Below are positions 23,183 through 30,708 of a stretch of 30,763 nucleotides of DNA, piece by piece. Numbering within the stretch: the stretch's first letter is position 1; each line of letters starts with the position of its first letter. The notes under the pieces are model-generated. The model did no database searches. It worked only from the letters and a program-made list of their open reading frames with translations, and was not told the DNA's origin. Made by a program: the position numbers and the translations under genes. Source of the stretch: Clostridia bacterium (GTDB taxonomy: Bacteria > Bacillota_A > Clostridia > Oscillospirales > CAG-272); contig JAFSUU010000015.1 of assembly GCA_017445115.1 (NCBI GenBank), forward strand, positions 1 to 30,763, read 5' to 3'.

Positions 23183-23211
23183 ATTATACCATGTAAATCG
23201 CGCCGGTACAA
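23183..23211 (-). promoter_or_regulatory. Promoter of the lepB-rbgA-rnhB operon
   Basis: On the minus strand TATAAT (23188-23183) is preceded by TGG, an extended -10. A weak -35 TTGTAC lies 17 bp further (23211-23206). Confidence 0.65.
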
Positions 23212-23232
23212 CCGTTTTTTTGCGCGCGGGTC

Positions 23233-23262
23233 TTCACATCGTCCGCGTTCCGATGTTATAAT
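23233..23262 (+). promoter_or_regulatory. Promoter of the tyrosine phosphatase gene
   Basis: TTCACA (23233-23238) and TATAAT (23257-23262) with an 18-bp spacer, about 30 bp before the GGAGGA site. It is divergent from the lepB promoter. Confidence 0.6.
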
Positions 23263-23292
23263 AGGGTTAAATAAAGAAACGGAGGATATGGG

Positions 23293-24330
23293 ATGGCGGT
23301 TCTTCTTTACCCGAAAAACGGAGAGGAGTTTTCGGTGACGACCGATTTCGCGGCGCGCTTTGCCGACGACGTCCGGAGGAGCCGGGACGAAAAAACGGTT
23401 CAGAGCTGGAAAATGCCGGACGGATACGATGAGAGGACGGCGACCTATCCCGCGTCCGTCCGCCTTTCGTGGATCGGCGGCGCCGACGAGAACCTCTCTC
23501 TGTCGGAGGACGCCGGATTTTGGCGTCCCGCGCGTGTGACCGTCGTCGGCACGGAGGAAAAGGACGGCGTCGTCACCGCCGAGATCACCAATCTTTTGCT
23601 CGGGGCCGAGTATTTCTGGCGCGTCGGCGGCGGAGGAGAAGTCCGTTCGTTCCGCACGTCCCCCCGCGGCATACGCTTTCTCCGGATCGACAGAATCAAC
23701 AACGTGCGCGATCCGGGCGGAAAGAAAACGGCCGACGGGCGCGTCGTGAAGCAGGGAATGATAATCCGCGGGATACAGCTCGAGCACCAAGGGGACGAGG
23801 CAGAGGAGCTCTTGCCGGCAGGCGTCGGGGCGATGCGCGGCGTCGTCGGCGTCAGGACGGAGATCGACCTGCGCGAGGGCGGGGCGGAACCGCACGCGAG
23901 GCATCTTCTCGGCGAGGACGTCGGGTACAGGGTCATCCCTTTTTACGATTTTTACGATGTGATATCCGACGAGGGCGAGACGGCGCTCCGCGATCTGTTC
24001 GACGCGCTTTCCGACCCCGGCGTATACCCCGTTTACATACACTGCGCGGCGGGCGCGGACAGGACCGGCGCGGCGATCGGATATATCCTCGCGGCGCTCG
24101 GCGTCTCCGAGGAGGAGATCTACACGGATTTCGCCGTCACCGCGTTTTCGCTGATCCCCGACGAGCGGATCGACTGGGTCGGGCCTTCTCTTTACCTCAA
24201 AAACGACGCCGTCCTGAGGGACCGCTTCGGGCTGTCCGCCGATCACCCGGAGCTGATGAGAGCTCATCTGAGATCGATCGGGATCGGGGACGACCGCATG
24301 GCCGCGCTCCGCGATCTTCTTACGGAATAA
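23293..24330 (+). CDS. Tyrosine-protein phosphatase with an N-terminal beta-rich domain
   Basis: The 345-residue protein has the phosphatase loop HCAAGADRTGAA, with nucleophile Cys251 and Arg257, as in bacterial tyrosine/dual-specificity phosphatases of the Y_phosphatase3 type. The segment FLRIDRINNVRDPGG (about 130-143) is the family's 'N-x-R-D-x-G' start of the catalytic domain. Residues 1-~122 are a separate part ending LLLGAEYFWRVGGGGEVRSFRT, which looks like a fibronectin-III/purple-phosphatase type sandwich. There is no signal peptide. GGAGGA precedes ATG 23293. The substrate is unknown. Confidence 0.88.
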   Translation: MAVLLYPKNGEEFSVTTDFAARFADDVRRSRDEKTVQSWKMPDGYDERTATYPASVRLSWIGGADENLSLSEDAGFWRPARVTVVGTEEKDGVVTAEITNLLLGAEYFWRVGGGGEVRSFRTSPRGIRFLRIDRINNVRDPGGKKTADGRVVKQGMIIRGIQLEHQGDEAEELLPAGVGAMRGVVGVRTEIDLREGGAEPHARHLLGEDVGYRVIPFYDFYDVISDEGETALRDLFDALSDPGVYPVYIHCAAGADRTGAAIGYILAALGVSEEEIYTDFAVTAFSLIPDERIDWVGPSLYLKNDAVLRDRFGLSADHPELMRAHLRSIGIGDDRMAALRDLLTE

Positions 24331-24348
24331 AAAAATTTGCGACGGGGG

Positions 24349-24377
24349 TTGCAAACGGCGGAAAAATGTGTTATACT
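24349..24377 (+). promoter_or_regulatory. rpsT promoter
   Basis: TTGCAA (24349-24354) and TATACT (24372-24377) with a 17-bp spacer, leaving a ~118-nt leader before rpsT. Confidence 0.75.
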
Positions 24378-24383
24378 TCATAT

Positions 24384-24501
24384 CCGTACGATATTTTCGT
24401 CCCGTGTGCCTCTCAGCACGGAGACGGGGAACCGCGCAAAGCGCGGGATATAAAGCGGTCGTTCCGCTTGAAGCTACAAATTTGAAAGAAAGGTAGAAAA
24501 G
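24384..24501 (+). promoter_or_regulatory. Structured 5' leader of rpsT
   Basis: The leader can fold into three hairpins: CCCGT...ACGGG with an inner TGC/GCA stem (near 24402-24429), CCGCGC-AAA-GCGCGG (near 24432-24447) and AAGCGG/CCGCTT (near 24453-24470). The ribosome binding site follows (GAAAGAAAGGTAG). Ribosomal protein genes often have autoregulatory leaders, so binding of S20 is plausible, but I cannot match it to a known class. Confidence 0.4.
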
Positions 24502-24762
24502 ATGCCTAACATCAAATCAGCCAAGAAGCGCGTTAAGGTGACCGAGGCCAAGACCCTCCAGAACAAGATGTTCAAGAACCGCATGCGTACTGTGATCAAA
24601 AAGTACAAAGCGGCTGTCGAGGCAGGAAACAAGGAAGAGGCGACCGGACTTTACAAGGAAGTCGTCAAGATCCTTGACCAGGCGGCTGCGCGCGGCGTCA
24701 TCCACAAGAACAACGCCGCCCACAAGAAGAGCCAGTTCACACTTAAGCTCAACCGCATGTAA
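24502..24762 (+). CDS. rpsT: 30S ribosomal protein S20
   Basis: The 86-residue, lysine-rich helical protein begins [20 protein letters not shown] and ends with the conserved [20 protein letters not shown], both typical of S20, which binds 16S rRNA early in assembly. It has its own promoter and leader and ends at a bidirectional terminator shared with comEC. rpsT next to comEC is a common arrangement. Confidence 0.98.
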   Translation: MPNIKSAKKRVKVTEAKTLQNKMFKNRMRTVIKKYKAAVEAGNKEEATGLYKEVVKILDQAAARGVIHKNNAAHKKSQFTLKLNRM

Positions 24763-24774
24763 TCAGAACAGAAT

Positions 24775-24816
24775 AAAAAGTCCGCTGTTTTGCTCCGACA
24801 GCGGACTTTTTATTTT
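24775..24816. terminator. Bidirectional terminator between rpsT and comEC
   Basis: AAAAAGTCCGCTGT (24775-24788) pairs with ACAGCGGACTTTTT (24798-24811) and is followed by ATTTT on the plus strand. On the minus strand the T-run faces the other way. The comEC stop codon (24810-24812) lies in the T-run. Confidence 0.85.
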
Positions 24817-27038
24817 CCGAAGGGGATCCTCTCCGATCCGAACCCGTCGGCGCCCGTCCCGACCGAAAAGACGCGTTCGGGAAGGTCCCCGTACCCCGGC
24901 GCGGCGAAGACCGGAGCGTCGCCCGGAAGCTCCGGCAGAACGCGCGGATTCGGGTGCGACCCGACCGTGACGGACGCCGCTTTTTCAACGGCGGAGAGCT
25001 CTTCCTCCGTCCGATCCGCGACCGAAGACCCGAGATAGACCGCGGGGGACGATCCGGGATCGAGCGAGAACGACACGACGCGGTGCGTCGAACGCCCCGA
25101 TTTTACGGCGTCGAGCGGGACGACGGAGACTCCGCGGAGGATCTTTGCGCCCTCTTTCCCGTAGACGACGCATTCGACGCCGCGCGAACGGCAGACGTCG
25201 GCGACCGTCTCCGCGGCGTCCCGTTCGTCGTCGGTCACGCCCTCGGGGATCATGACCCGCCGCACCGTCACGAGGCCGGTCAGCTTGTATACGGCGGACG
25301 CGTGCTTCATATGGCAGTGGGTCAGAACGTACGTCCCGATCTCGGTCGCTCCGCCCTTTTTGCCCTCGAAGAGGAGGCGGCGCAGAAAGGCGTTCGAGCC
25401 GGAGGACACGTCGACCAGAGCGTATTCGTTTCCCGACCGGACAGCGAAGCCGTCCGATTTCTTTCCGGTCACGAAAACGGCGTCCGACGAGAACGATCTT
25501 ATGATCGACGTCACCGCGACGGCGGCGACGAGACAGAGCGCCGACGCCGGCGCGGCCGCCCTCAGCCGTCTCCGCTTATCGCTTATGAAAGGAAGGGCGA
25601 GCGCGGAGATGAAAAGGACAATGATTATCGCTCCGGTGACGGGACCGCGTACGGACCGGACTATCCCGCGCGCCCCGGAGAAAAACGAGGCGGACGACGA
25701 GATCCCACGTGCGAAAGAGTTCATGAAGGAAGTGAAGAACGAGGGGACGATCCCCGCCGACAAGAGGACGGCGAAGACGACCGTCGCCCAAAGATAGACC
25801 GTTATGACCGGAATGCCGATGAGGTTGGAGAGGGGAGAGACGACGGACGCCTCGCCGAAGACGAGCCACGTCACGGGAAGCGTACACGCGGTTATATAAA
25901 GGGTCAGCTTGACCGACGAGACGGCGTACCGGAGAAGACGGGCGGGGAGCGAACGCGCGGCGGGCGTCTCTTTTTTTCTCACCGACGGCGCGACGCACGC
26001 GAAGGCCGACAGAAGGGAGAGCCAGAGGGCGGCGTCGACGACCGCGAACGGATCGGCGATTACGATGAGCGCCCCGGCGACCCCGAGCGAGGTCAGCGGA
26101 TCGCGCCTTTTGCCCGCCGCGTCCGCAACGGTCCCGATGACGTGCATGACCGACGCTCTGACGATCGACGCGGTGAAGCCCGCGAGCGCGGCGAAAGCGG
26201 CGATGAAGACGACGGTGACGATCGCTCCCGGTATCCTTCTCACCCGGAACGCCCCGAGCGCTTTACCGACCATGAAAAGAATGACGGACAGGTGCAGTCC
26301 GCTGATCGCGAGAAGATGAGAGACGCCGAGACGGGCGAAATCCTTCTTTATCGCCGGGTCGAGGTCTCCCCGCTCGCCGATGAGCAGAGCGGACGAGAGA
26401 CCCGCCGCCGGAGAGGACAGCGTCGACGAAAAACGGGAGCGGATATTGCCGCGGACGGATGAGATCGCCGCGCGGAGCGAGAAAGAGCCGTCGTGATGAG
26501 AGAAAACGAGGCCCGAATCCTCCGCCTCCATAAAAACGAGGTCGGGAAGCTCGGCGCTCCTTTCGTCGTACGCTCCCTCGTCGAGAAGGCGGGAGAGGAC
26601 GACGTCGCCGGTCAGCACGTCTCCGGGAAGATAGCATCCCTCGCGGGTCGTGAGAACGACGGAGAAGCGGTCGCCCGTTTCGTCCGCGGTGAGCCTCGCT
26701 CTGTAAACGCCGAAATTCTCGGACGAATAGCGTTCCTCCTCGATCTTTACCGTGCAGGCGACGGTCGAACAGTCGTATTTTTCGGCCCGGGCGAGCGCGA
26801 CGTTGAAGGAGACGAACGAGAGCGCGGAAGAGAGCGCGACCGCGGCGGACAGAATGAGCGCGGAAACAAACCGTCTGTCTTTCTTCTTCGCAAAAAGGAC
26901 CGCGGAAGCGACGCCCGACGCGAAAAAGAGAGACGACAGGATCAGCTTGAGGATCGCGGGCGCGCCCGATACGGCGGCCGACGCGACGAGAAACAGCGCG
27001 CAAAACGAGAACAGGGGCCGCGCCCGGAGATGTTCCAT
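24810..27038 (-). CDS. comEC: ComEC/Rec2 DNA-uptake channel protein with degenerate metallo-beta-lactamase domain
   Basis: The 742-residue membrane protein has an N-terminal DUF4131-type part with two or three membrane segments and a beta-rich region (about 25-190). The competence domain (about 215-480) carries LGVSHLLAISGLHLSVI and many further membrane segments. A C-terminal metallo-beta-lactamase-like domain follows from about 520. ComEC forms the inner-membrane channel for single-stranded DNA in natural transformation. The metal motif normally reads HxHxDH; here, around residue 573, it is HCHMKH, with Lys in place of Asp, so metal binding is doubtful. The gene follows a small conserved gene by 61 bp. 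Confidence 0.93.
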   Translation of the reverse strand: MEHLRARPLFSFCALFLVASAAVSGAPAILKLILSSLFFASGVASAVLFAKKKDRRFVSALILSAAVALSSALSFVSFNVALARAEKYDCSTVACTVKIEEERYSSENFGVYRARLTADETGDRFSVVLTTREGCYLPGDVLTGDVVLSRLLDEGAYDERSAELPDLVFMEAEDSGLVFSHHDGSFSLRAAISSVRGNIRSRFSSTLSSPAAGLSSALLIGERGDLDPAIKKDFARLGVSHLLAISGLHLSVILFMVGKALGAFRVRRIPGAIVTVVFIAAFAALAGFTASIVRASVMHVIGTVADAAGKRRDPLTSLGVAGALIVIADPFAVVDAALWLSLLSAFACVAPSVRKKETPAARSLPARLLRYAVSSVKLTLYITACTLPVTWLVFGEASVVSPLSNLIGIPVITVYLWATVVFAVLLSAGIVPSFFTSFMNSFARGISSSASFFSGARGIVRSVRGPVTGAIIIVLFISALALPFISDKRRRLRAAAPASALCLVAAVAVTSIIRSFSSDAVFVTGKKSDGFAVRSGNEYALVDVSSGSNAFLRRLLFEGKKGGATEIGTYVLTHCHMKHASAVYKLTGLVTVRRVMIPEGVTDDERDAAETVADVCRSRGVECVVYGKEGAKILRGVSVVPLDAVKSGRSTHRVVSFSLDPGSSPAVYLGSSVADRTEEELSAVEKAASVTVGSHPNPRVLPELPGDAPVFAAPGYGDLPERVFSVGTGADGFGSERIPFGK

Positions 27039-27099
27039 ATCCGCCCCCCCGACGGTAATTTGTTATATGAGAAGATTTTACCACCGGGCGGCCTTCGGG

Positions 27100-27384
27100 T
27101 CAATACTCCGCGAGAAGATCGGATATTACGTCGGGGAGCGTCGTCGGCGTCACCGCTCCGTCCGCGGCGAGGCGGAACAGTCTCTCCGCCTCCGACCTGT
27201 TTCTCGAAACGTCGGCGACGACGCACCGCTCGCGCTTTCCGGTCGCCCTGTCTTTGAGCTCGACTCCGATCGAATACGCCGCGCCGAAGACGCTCCGCGG
27301 CTCAAGATCGATCCGGGTCAGGGTGAACGTCAGCTCGAGGCCGTCGACGGTCGAGGTTTCTTTTTTTACCGTTTTCTCTTTCAT
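27100..27384 (-). CDS. Small conserved hypothetical protein (possibly DUF6514-like)
   Basis: The 94-residue protein starts with MKEKTVKKETSTVDGLELTFTL and contains alternating beta strands (YSIGVELKDRATGKRERCVVADVSRNRSEAERLFRLAADGAV-type, split here by the line of the domain) and a C-terminal helix ending DVISDLLAEY. The pattern 'Y-G-I-x-(E/V)...V-x-D-V-S-x-(N/D)-x-x-x-A-E-x-L...L.P..L.D.I.D.L' recalls a small clostridial domain family, but I am unsure of the name. A GGAGAGGA site lies upstream and a -10 candidate (TATAAT, 27427-27422) about 40 bp away. It may be cotranscribed with comEC. Confidence 0.7.
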   Translation of the reverse strand: MKEKTVKKETSTVDGLELTFTLTRIDLEPRSVFGAAYSIGVELKDRATGKRERCVVADVSRNRSEAERLFRLAADGAVTPTTLPDVISDLLAEY

Positions 27385-27613
27385 TTTTTACCAATCCTCT
27401 CCGAAAAGGGCGGTGAACACGATTATACCCCATCCCGTCCGCGGGCGGCGCTTTGTCGGAAACACAACGCGGGGGGAAAAGCGGTTTTTCGGCGGAAAAG
27501 CGGTCTTTCCGGCACGGACGGGGTCGGAAAAGAGGACTTTTTCAAAAACAAAAACGGAAAATCTGAAAAAGCCGACGGCCCGGAACTCCCCGCCGCGCGG
27601 CGATCCCGGGCTC
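27385..27613. other. Intergenic stretch with opposing promoters
   Basis: I see no gene. The stretch is low-complexity, rich in GGAAAA, CGGTTTTTC and GGCGGAAAAG words. It holds the -10 candidate of the minus-strand gene near its left end and leads into the plus-strand promoter at 27614. Confidence 0.4.
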
Positions 27614-27642
27614 TTGACAAAGGGAAGACGCGGCGGTATAAT
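27614..27642 (+). promoter_or_regulatory. Perfect consensus promoter of the CBM9-like gene
   Basis: TTGACA (27614-27619) and TATAAT (27637-27642) with a 17-bp spacer, an exact sigma-70-type consensus. The transcript would start about 20 bp before ATG 27670 and just before its AAAGAGG site. Confidence 0.85.
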
Positions 27643-27669
27643 CGAAAAAAACCGGGAAAGAGGTAAAAA

Positions 27670-28269
27670 ATGAAATATTTTGTTAAAAAGACCGATTCCT
27701 TCGACGACGCCGGGATCGGCTCGGTCTCGCTGTCTCCGTGGAATTACCCCGCCGCGCCCGAGACGGTCTTCCGCGTCATCCGCTCGGACGACGCTTTCTC
27801 CGTCCTTCTGCGCTGCTATGAAAAAGACCCGGTCGCCCGGATCGAAAAAAAGCACGGGCCGGTCTGCAACGACTCGTGCATGGAGTTTTTCTTCTCGCCG
27901 TCGCCCGACTGCTCGAACGGGTATTTCAATTTCGAGGTCAACGCGAATCCGACGTATCTTTTCGATTACGGGCCCGATCCCGGGGACGGGAGGGTCCACA
28001 TAGATTGGGACGACGGTGATCTCTCCGTCCGCTCGACCCGCGGCGAGGATGAAAAAGGAGCGTTCTGGCAGGTGACCTTCCGTATCCCGTTTGAGCTTAT
28101 CAGACGCTTCGCGCCCGACGCGGCGCTGTCTGACGGCGACGTCATCAGGGCGAACGTATACAAGTGCGGAAAGACCGATCAGACGGAGCACTACTCCTGC
28201 TGGAGCCGCGTCGGAACGGACGGTCCGAACTTCCATACGCCGGAATTCTTCGGCGAATTCGTATTATAA
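27670..28269 (+). CDS. Carbohydrate-binding family 9-like protein
   Basis: The 199-residue protein consists of a single CBM9-like (DOMON-type) domain. Segments typical of that fold are VFRVIRSDDAFSVLLRCYEKDP, VCNDSCMEFFFSP, YFNFEVNANPTYLFDYG and WQVTFRIPFELI, and the end has FHTPEFFGEFVL. No signal peptide is present, so it appears cytoplasmic or is attached by other means, which is unusual for a sugar-binding module. The start follows AAAGAGG, and the gene stands alone between a perfect promoter and a strong terminator, suggesting high expression. The ligand is unknown. Confidence 0.85.
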   Translation: MKYFVKKTDSFDDAGIGSVSLSPWNYPAAPETVFRVIRSDDAFSVLLRCYEKDPVARIEKKHGPVCNDSCMEFFFSPSPDCSNGYFNFEVNANPTYLFDYGPDPGDGRVHIDWDDGDLSVRSTRGEDEKGAFWQVTFRIPFELIRRFAPDAALSDGDVIRANVYKCGKTDQTEHYSCWSRVGTDGPNFHTPEFFGEFVL

Positions 28270-28275
28270 AACGGT

Positions 28276-28313
28276 CGGGACGCCTCGCGGTCGAGGCGTC
28301 CCGGATTTTTTTA
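28276..28313 (+). terminator. Intrinsic terminator of the CBM9-like gene
   Basis: GGGACGCCTCG (28277-28287) pairs perfectly with CGAGGCGTCCC (28292-28302) across a CGGT loop, extended by one C-G pair, and is followed by GATTTTTTTATTTC. Confidence 0.9.
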
Positions 28314-28778
28314 TTTCATTTCGTCGACGCTTTTTGTCTCGCCGGTGATCGGTATTGTGACGTAACCGTCTTTTATTTCAATACAGGTCATACCGTCGTA
28401 ACCGATATACAGTTTCCCGGTCGCACGGTCCTTTGTGATAAAAATGAGATACTCGGTATCCGGGGCGTTCAGGACGAAATCAAAACTCCAATCTTTATCC
28501 GTCCCTACGCCTACGGAATAATCGGGTTCTCTCTTCGGGACCTGTTTCTCCCACGCTGTCATGTAGAAAACGATTGTTCCGTAATATGAAGCGGTGAAGA
28601 CGTCGCCGGCGCAGATCTCTCCCGCGGCGTCGAGCGCCTCAAATTCGGCGTCCATGACTTTCCGTCCCATTTCCTCGTCGTTTCTCAGAGAAAGATTTTC
28701 AAGGAATCTCGCTCTGATCGTGAAATGATCGAAGCGATCCGAAAAGTCATATTCTGCCGCGTTTACCCAATCGAACGG
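28311..28778 (-). pseudogene. In-frame remnant following the membrane-anchored sigma partner gene
   Basis: The frame is open for 155 codons immediately after the TAA stop (28781-28779) of the preceding gene and in the same frame as it. The translation (FDWVNAAEYDFSDRFDHFT ... EMGRKVMDAEFEAL ... YLIFITKDRATGKLYIG) looks like real protein. The first ATG is at 28670, but its GAGGA lies only one base upstream, and 36 protein-like codons precede it. The segment IVFYMTAWEKQVPK ... YLIFITKD ... IEIKDGYVTIP is similar in order to IVFSEITVRKSWRG ... TVILFLTNSG ... in the preceding gene. It may be a 5'-truncated tandem copy or a domain cut off by a nonsense change. Confidence 0.55.
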
Positions 28779-29969
28779 TTATTTCCGGTCTTCGCCGGCT
28801 TCCGGATCGGACTGCGTTTCTGCCGGAGCGGGGCCGAACGAGACGCGGAGCGGATATTCTTCCTCAAGGTAGCAGAGATAGTCTTCAAAATCCGGAAGCG
28901 ACGCCGTCTCCCCGACGTCCTCAAGGAAGAGATCGTCTTTTCCGAGGTATCCTTCCGGAAGCGATTTCGCATAGTATTCGTAGGAATAAACGGTATTGTC
29001 CTCAACTATGAATTTTCCCGTCATTTCACCGGAAACTTCAAATATTTCCTCGTCGTCTCCGAAGTATTTCGTCCCGTCCGGCATGGTCAGATCCTTGATT
29101 CCGGAATTTGTGAGAAAGAGGATCACGGTGGTCCCCGATCTGAGCGGCGGCTCGCCCGTCAGGGAGATTTTGAAGTTTCCCTGACCGTAGTGCGTGAGAG
29201 TGCTTACCGTCCCGTCTTCCGAATCATATACATCGGAACAAACGGTTACCGTGTCGCCCGCCCTGTACGGGCCGCGCCATGATTTCCGAACGGTGATTTC
29301 CGAAAATACGATATGTGACCAAAAACCCTTCTCGGCAAAACGATTTCCGTTGTCGTCCGTCACCGTCCCGAGTATGACGACAGCCGATCGCTCAAACATC
29401 TCGGGGAGAGTTTTCGGCATCCATCTGGAGTTAAAGCCCAGAACGTCCGAAACGGTCGCCCTATGTTCGTTCAACAGGCGGATCATATCGTACAGCGCCA
29501 TGGGATCCGGCTCAAAATGGCTGTAAGGCGTGGAGGTCTGATCGGTTTCCCGGCTTTCGGAGGACGGCGCCGTGTCGCCGGTCTGTTCCGTTCTCAGAGA
29601 AACGTCCGGCAGTTTTTGTTTTCCGAAGCTCGACGCGAATATCGACGCCGCGGCGACGGTCGCGACGAGAGCGGCGGCGGGGATGAGGAAGCGAAGCGGA
29701 ACGCGCTTTTTTTGCGGCTTCGCCGCCCGCTTTCCGATTCCTTCAAACCGATCCTCGCCGATCTTACCGGCTTCAGCGCGAACGGCGGCGGGGTCCTCGC
29801 CCTCAAGGAGAAGAAGCTCGCGCGTCGCCTCCTCGACGAGGTCGGCGTCGCCGTCCGGAAGGGCGAGCTCGCGTTCGCGGATCGCGGCGAGCGCCGCCTT
29901 CAGCTCCCCGTCGTTTGAGATCGGTCGCTCTTTTTCGTATTCTTCGAGAGCTCTGTCAAGTTTTTCCAT
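28779..29969 (-). CDS. Membrane-anchored protein encoded with an ECF sigma factor, possible anti-sigma factor
   Basis: Read from ATG 29969 (MEKLDRALEEYEKE), with GAGGT ten bases upstream, the protein has 396 residues. A GTG at 30026 that overlaps the sigma stop (GTGA) is an alternative giving 415. An acidic, helical cytoplasmic part of ~85 residues is followed by a basic stretch (KRAAKPQKKR) and one membrane segment (about 90-110, RFLIPAAALVATVAAASIFA). The outside part has a Ser/Thr-rich linker and a beta-rich domain (AVVILGTVTDD...IVFSEITVRKSWRGPYRAGDTVTV ... TTVILFLTNSG). The order sigma factor then single-pass membrane protein is the usual sigma/anti-sigma arrangement. I do not recognise a standard zinc anti-sigma motif. 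Confidence 0.75.
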   Translation of the reverse strand: MEKLDRALEEYEKERPISNDGELKAALAAIRERELALPDGDADLVEEATRELLLLEGEDPAAVRAEAGKIGEDRFEGIGKRAAKPQKKRVPLRFLIPAAALVATVAAASIFASSFGKQKLPDVSLRTEQTGDTAPSSESRETDQTSTPYSHFEPDPMALYDMIRLLNEHRATVSDVLGFNSRWMPKTLPEMFERSAVVILGTVTDDNGNRFAEKGFWSHIVFSEITVRKSWRGPYRAGDTVTVCSDVYDSEDGTVSTLTHYGQGNFKISLTGEPPLRSGTTVILFLTNSGIKDLTMPDGTKYFGDDEEIFEVSGEMTGKFIVEDNTVYSYEYYAKSLPEGYLGKDDLFLEDVGETASLPDFEDYLCYLEEEYPLRVSFGPAPAETQSDPEAGEDRK

Positions 29970-30022
29970 CTTTCGATTTACCTCGCTTTTTTCGGTCTCT
30001 GCCCTATAAATACCCCGGAAAA

Positions 30023-30568
30023 TCACGAATAGCCGCAGTCCGCTGCTTTTTTGACGGCGTCCCTGATCTCCGCTTCCATTCCGGCGAGCCGTCGGCGGAC
30101 CGTGGAATAAGGCGTTCCGAGCAGCTCCGATATTTCGGAGAGCTTTTTCTTTTTTTCGTACCGGAGCGAAAAAAGTTCTCTCTTTTCTTCGGGGAGGGCG
30201 GATCTCACACGGCTTATCAGTTCCTCCTCCGGGACGTCCGTGCTGAAATATTCGTCGAAGCGGGAAAACGCCGCGTCGTTTTCATAATCGTCCCCGTCGC
30301 CGAGCTGTACGGTCTTCCGGTACGCGCGCTCTCTTTTACGCAAGGCCTTCTTTATATAATTGTCCGCGGCGCGGTACAGCCAGAGCTTGACGTTCCCGCC
30401 GATCTCAAGGTCGTCCCATCGGCGGTGAAGCGCGAGGAACGCGTTGTCCGCCGCTTCCGCCGACGCGTCGCGGTCGAATGAGAGACGGGTGAGACAGTAT
30501 TCGAAAATCGGCGCGTAAAAGCGTCTGTACAGTTCTTCAAAACGTCCGGCGTCGAACAAACGGCTCAC
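30023..30568 (-). CDS. ECF-type RNA polymerase sigma factor
   Basis: The 181-residue protein has region 2 at about 8-75 (FEELYRRFYAPIFEYCLTRLSFDRDASAEAADNAFLALHRRWDDL ... VKLWLYRAADNYIKKALRK is the expected order, quoted here only as a layout) and region 4 at about 120-170, with a helix-turn-helix in KLSEISELLGTPYSTVRRRL. Regions 1.1 and 3 are absent, as in ECF factors. It directs RNA polymerase to a special promoter set, probably under control of the next gene's membrane protein. The trigger cannot be told. The upstream 195 bp contain large hairpins but no clear promoter. Confidence 0.9.
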   Translation of the reverse strand: MSRLFDAGRFEELYRRFYAPIFEYCLTRLSFDRDASAEAADNAFLALHRRWDDLEIGGNVKLWLYRAADNYIKKALRKRERAYRKTVQLGDGDDYENDAAFSRFDEYFSTDVPEEELISRVRSALPEEKRELFSLRYEKKKKLSEISELLGTPYSTVRRRLAGMEAEIRDAVKKAADCGYS

Positions 30569-30651
30569 CTCCTCTTCTCATAAATACCCGGTTTTCCGTC
30601 AAATAGCCGGTTTTTCCGAAAAAAAAGGGGTTGTTGCAATTAGATGCAGAA

Positions 30652-30708
30652 TCGTCGTTCTTTGCCCCGTGAGGCGTACTGGCGTACGTCGAGGGGCAAA
30701 AACGGCGA
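30652..30708. repeat. Large imperfect palindrome upstream of the sigma gene
   Basis: TCGTCGTT-c-TTTGCCCC (30652-30668) pairs with GGGGCAAAAACGGCGA (30693-30708) over 16 positions with one bulge and one G-T pair. The loop contains the shorter CGTA/TACG palindrome. It looks like a dispersed intergenic repeat unit. A second hairpin of AAAATCC/GGATTTT lies near 30731-30747. No gene is visible in 30569-30763. Confidence 0.55.

Noticed and set aside
23134..24381. 415-codon minus-strand frame opposite the tyrosine phosphatase
   Set aside because: The plus strand holds the HCxxGxxRTG active site and a promoter; the minus translation is Arg/Asp-rich and featureless.
24954..26462. 502-codon plus-strand frame opposite comEC
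   Set aside because: Extreme Arg/Asp/Gly content and complete overlap with comEC show it is a shadow frame.
27388..28236. 282-codon minus-strand frame opposite the CBM9-like gene
   Set aside because: The plus-strand gene has a perfect promoter, ribosome site, domain match and terminator; the minus frame has none.
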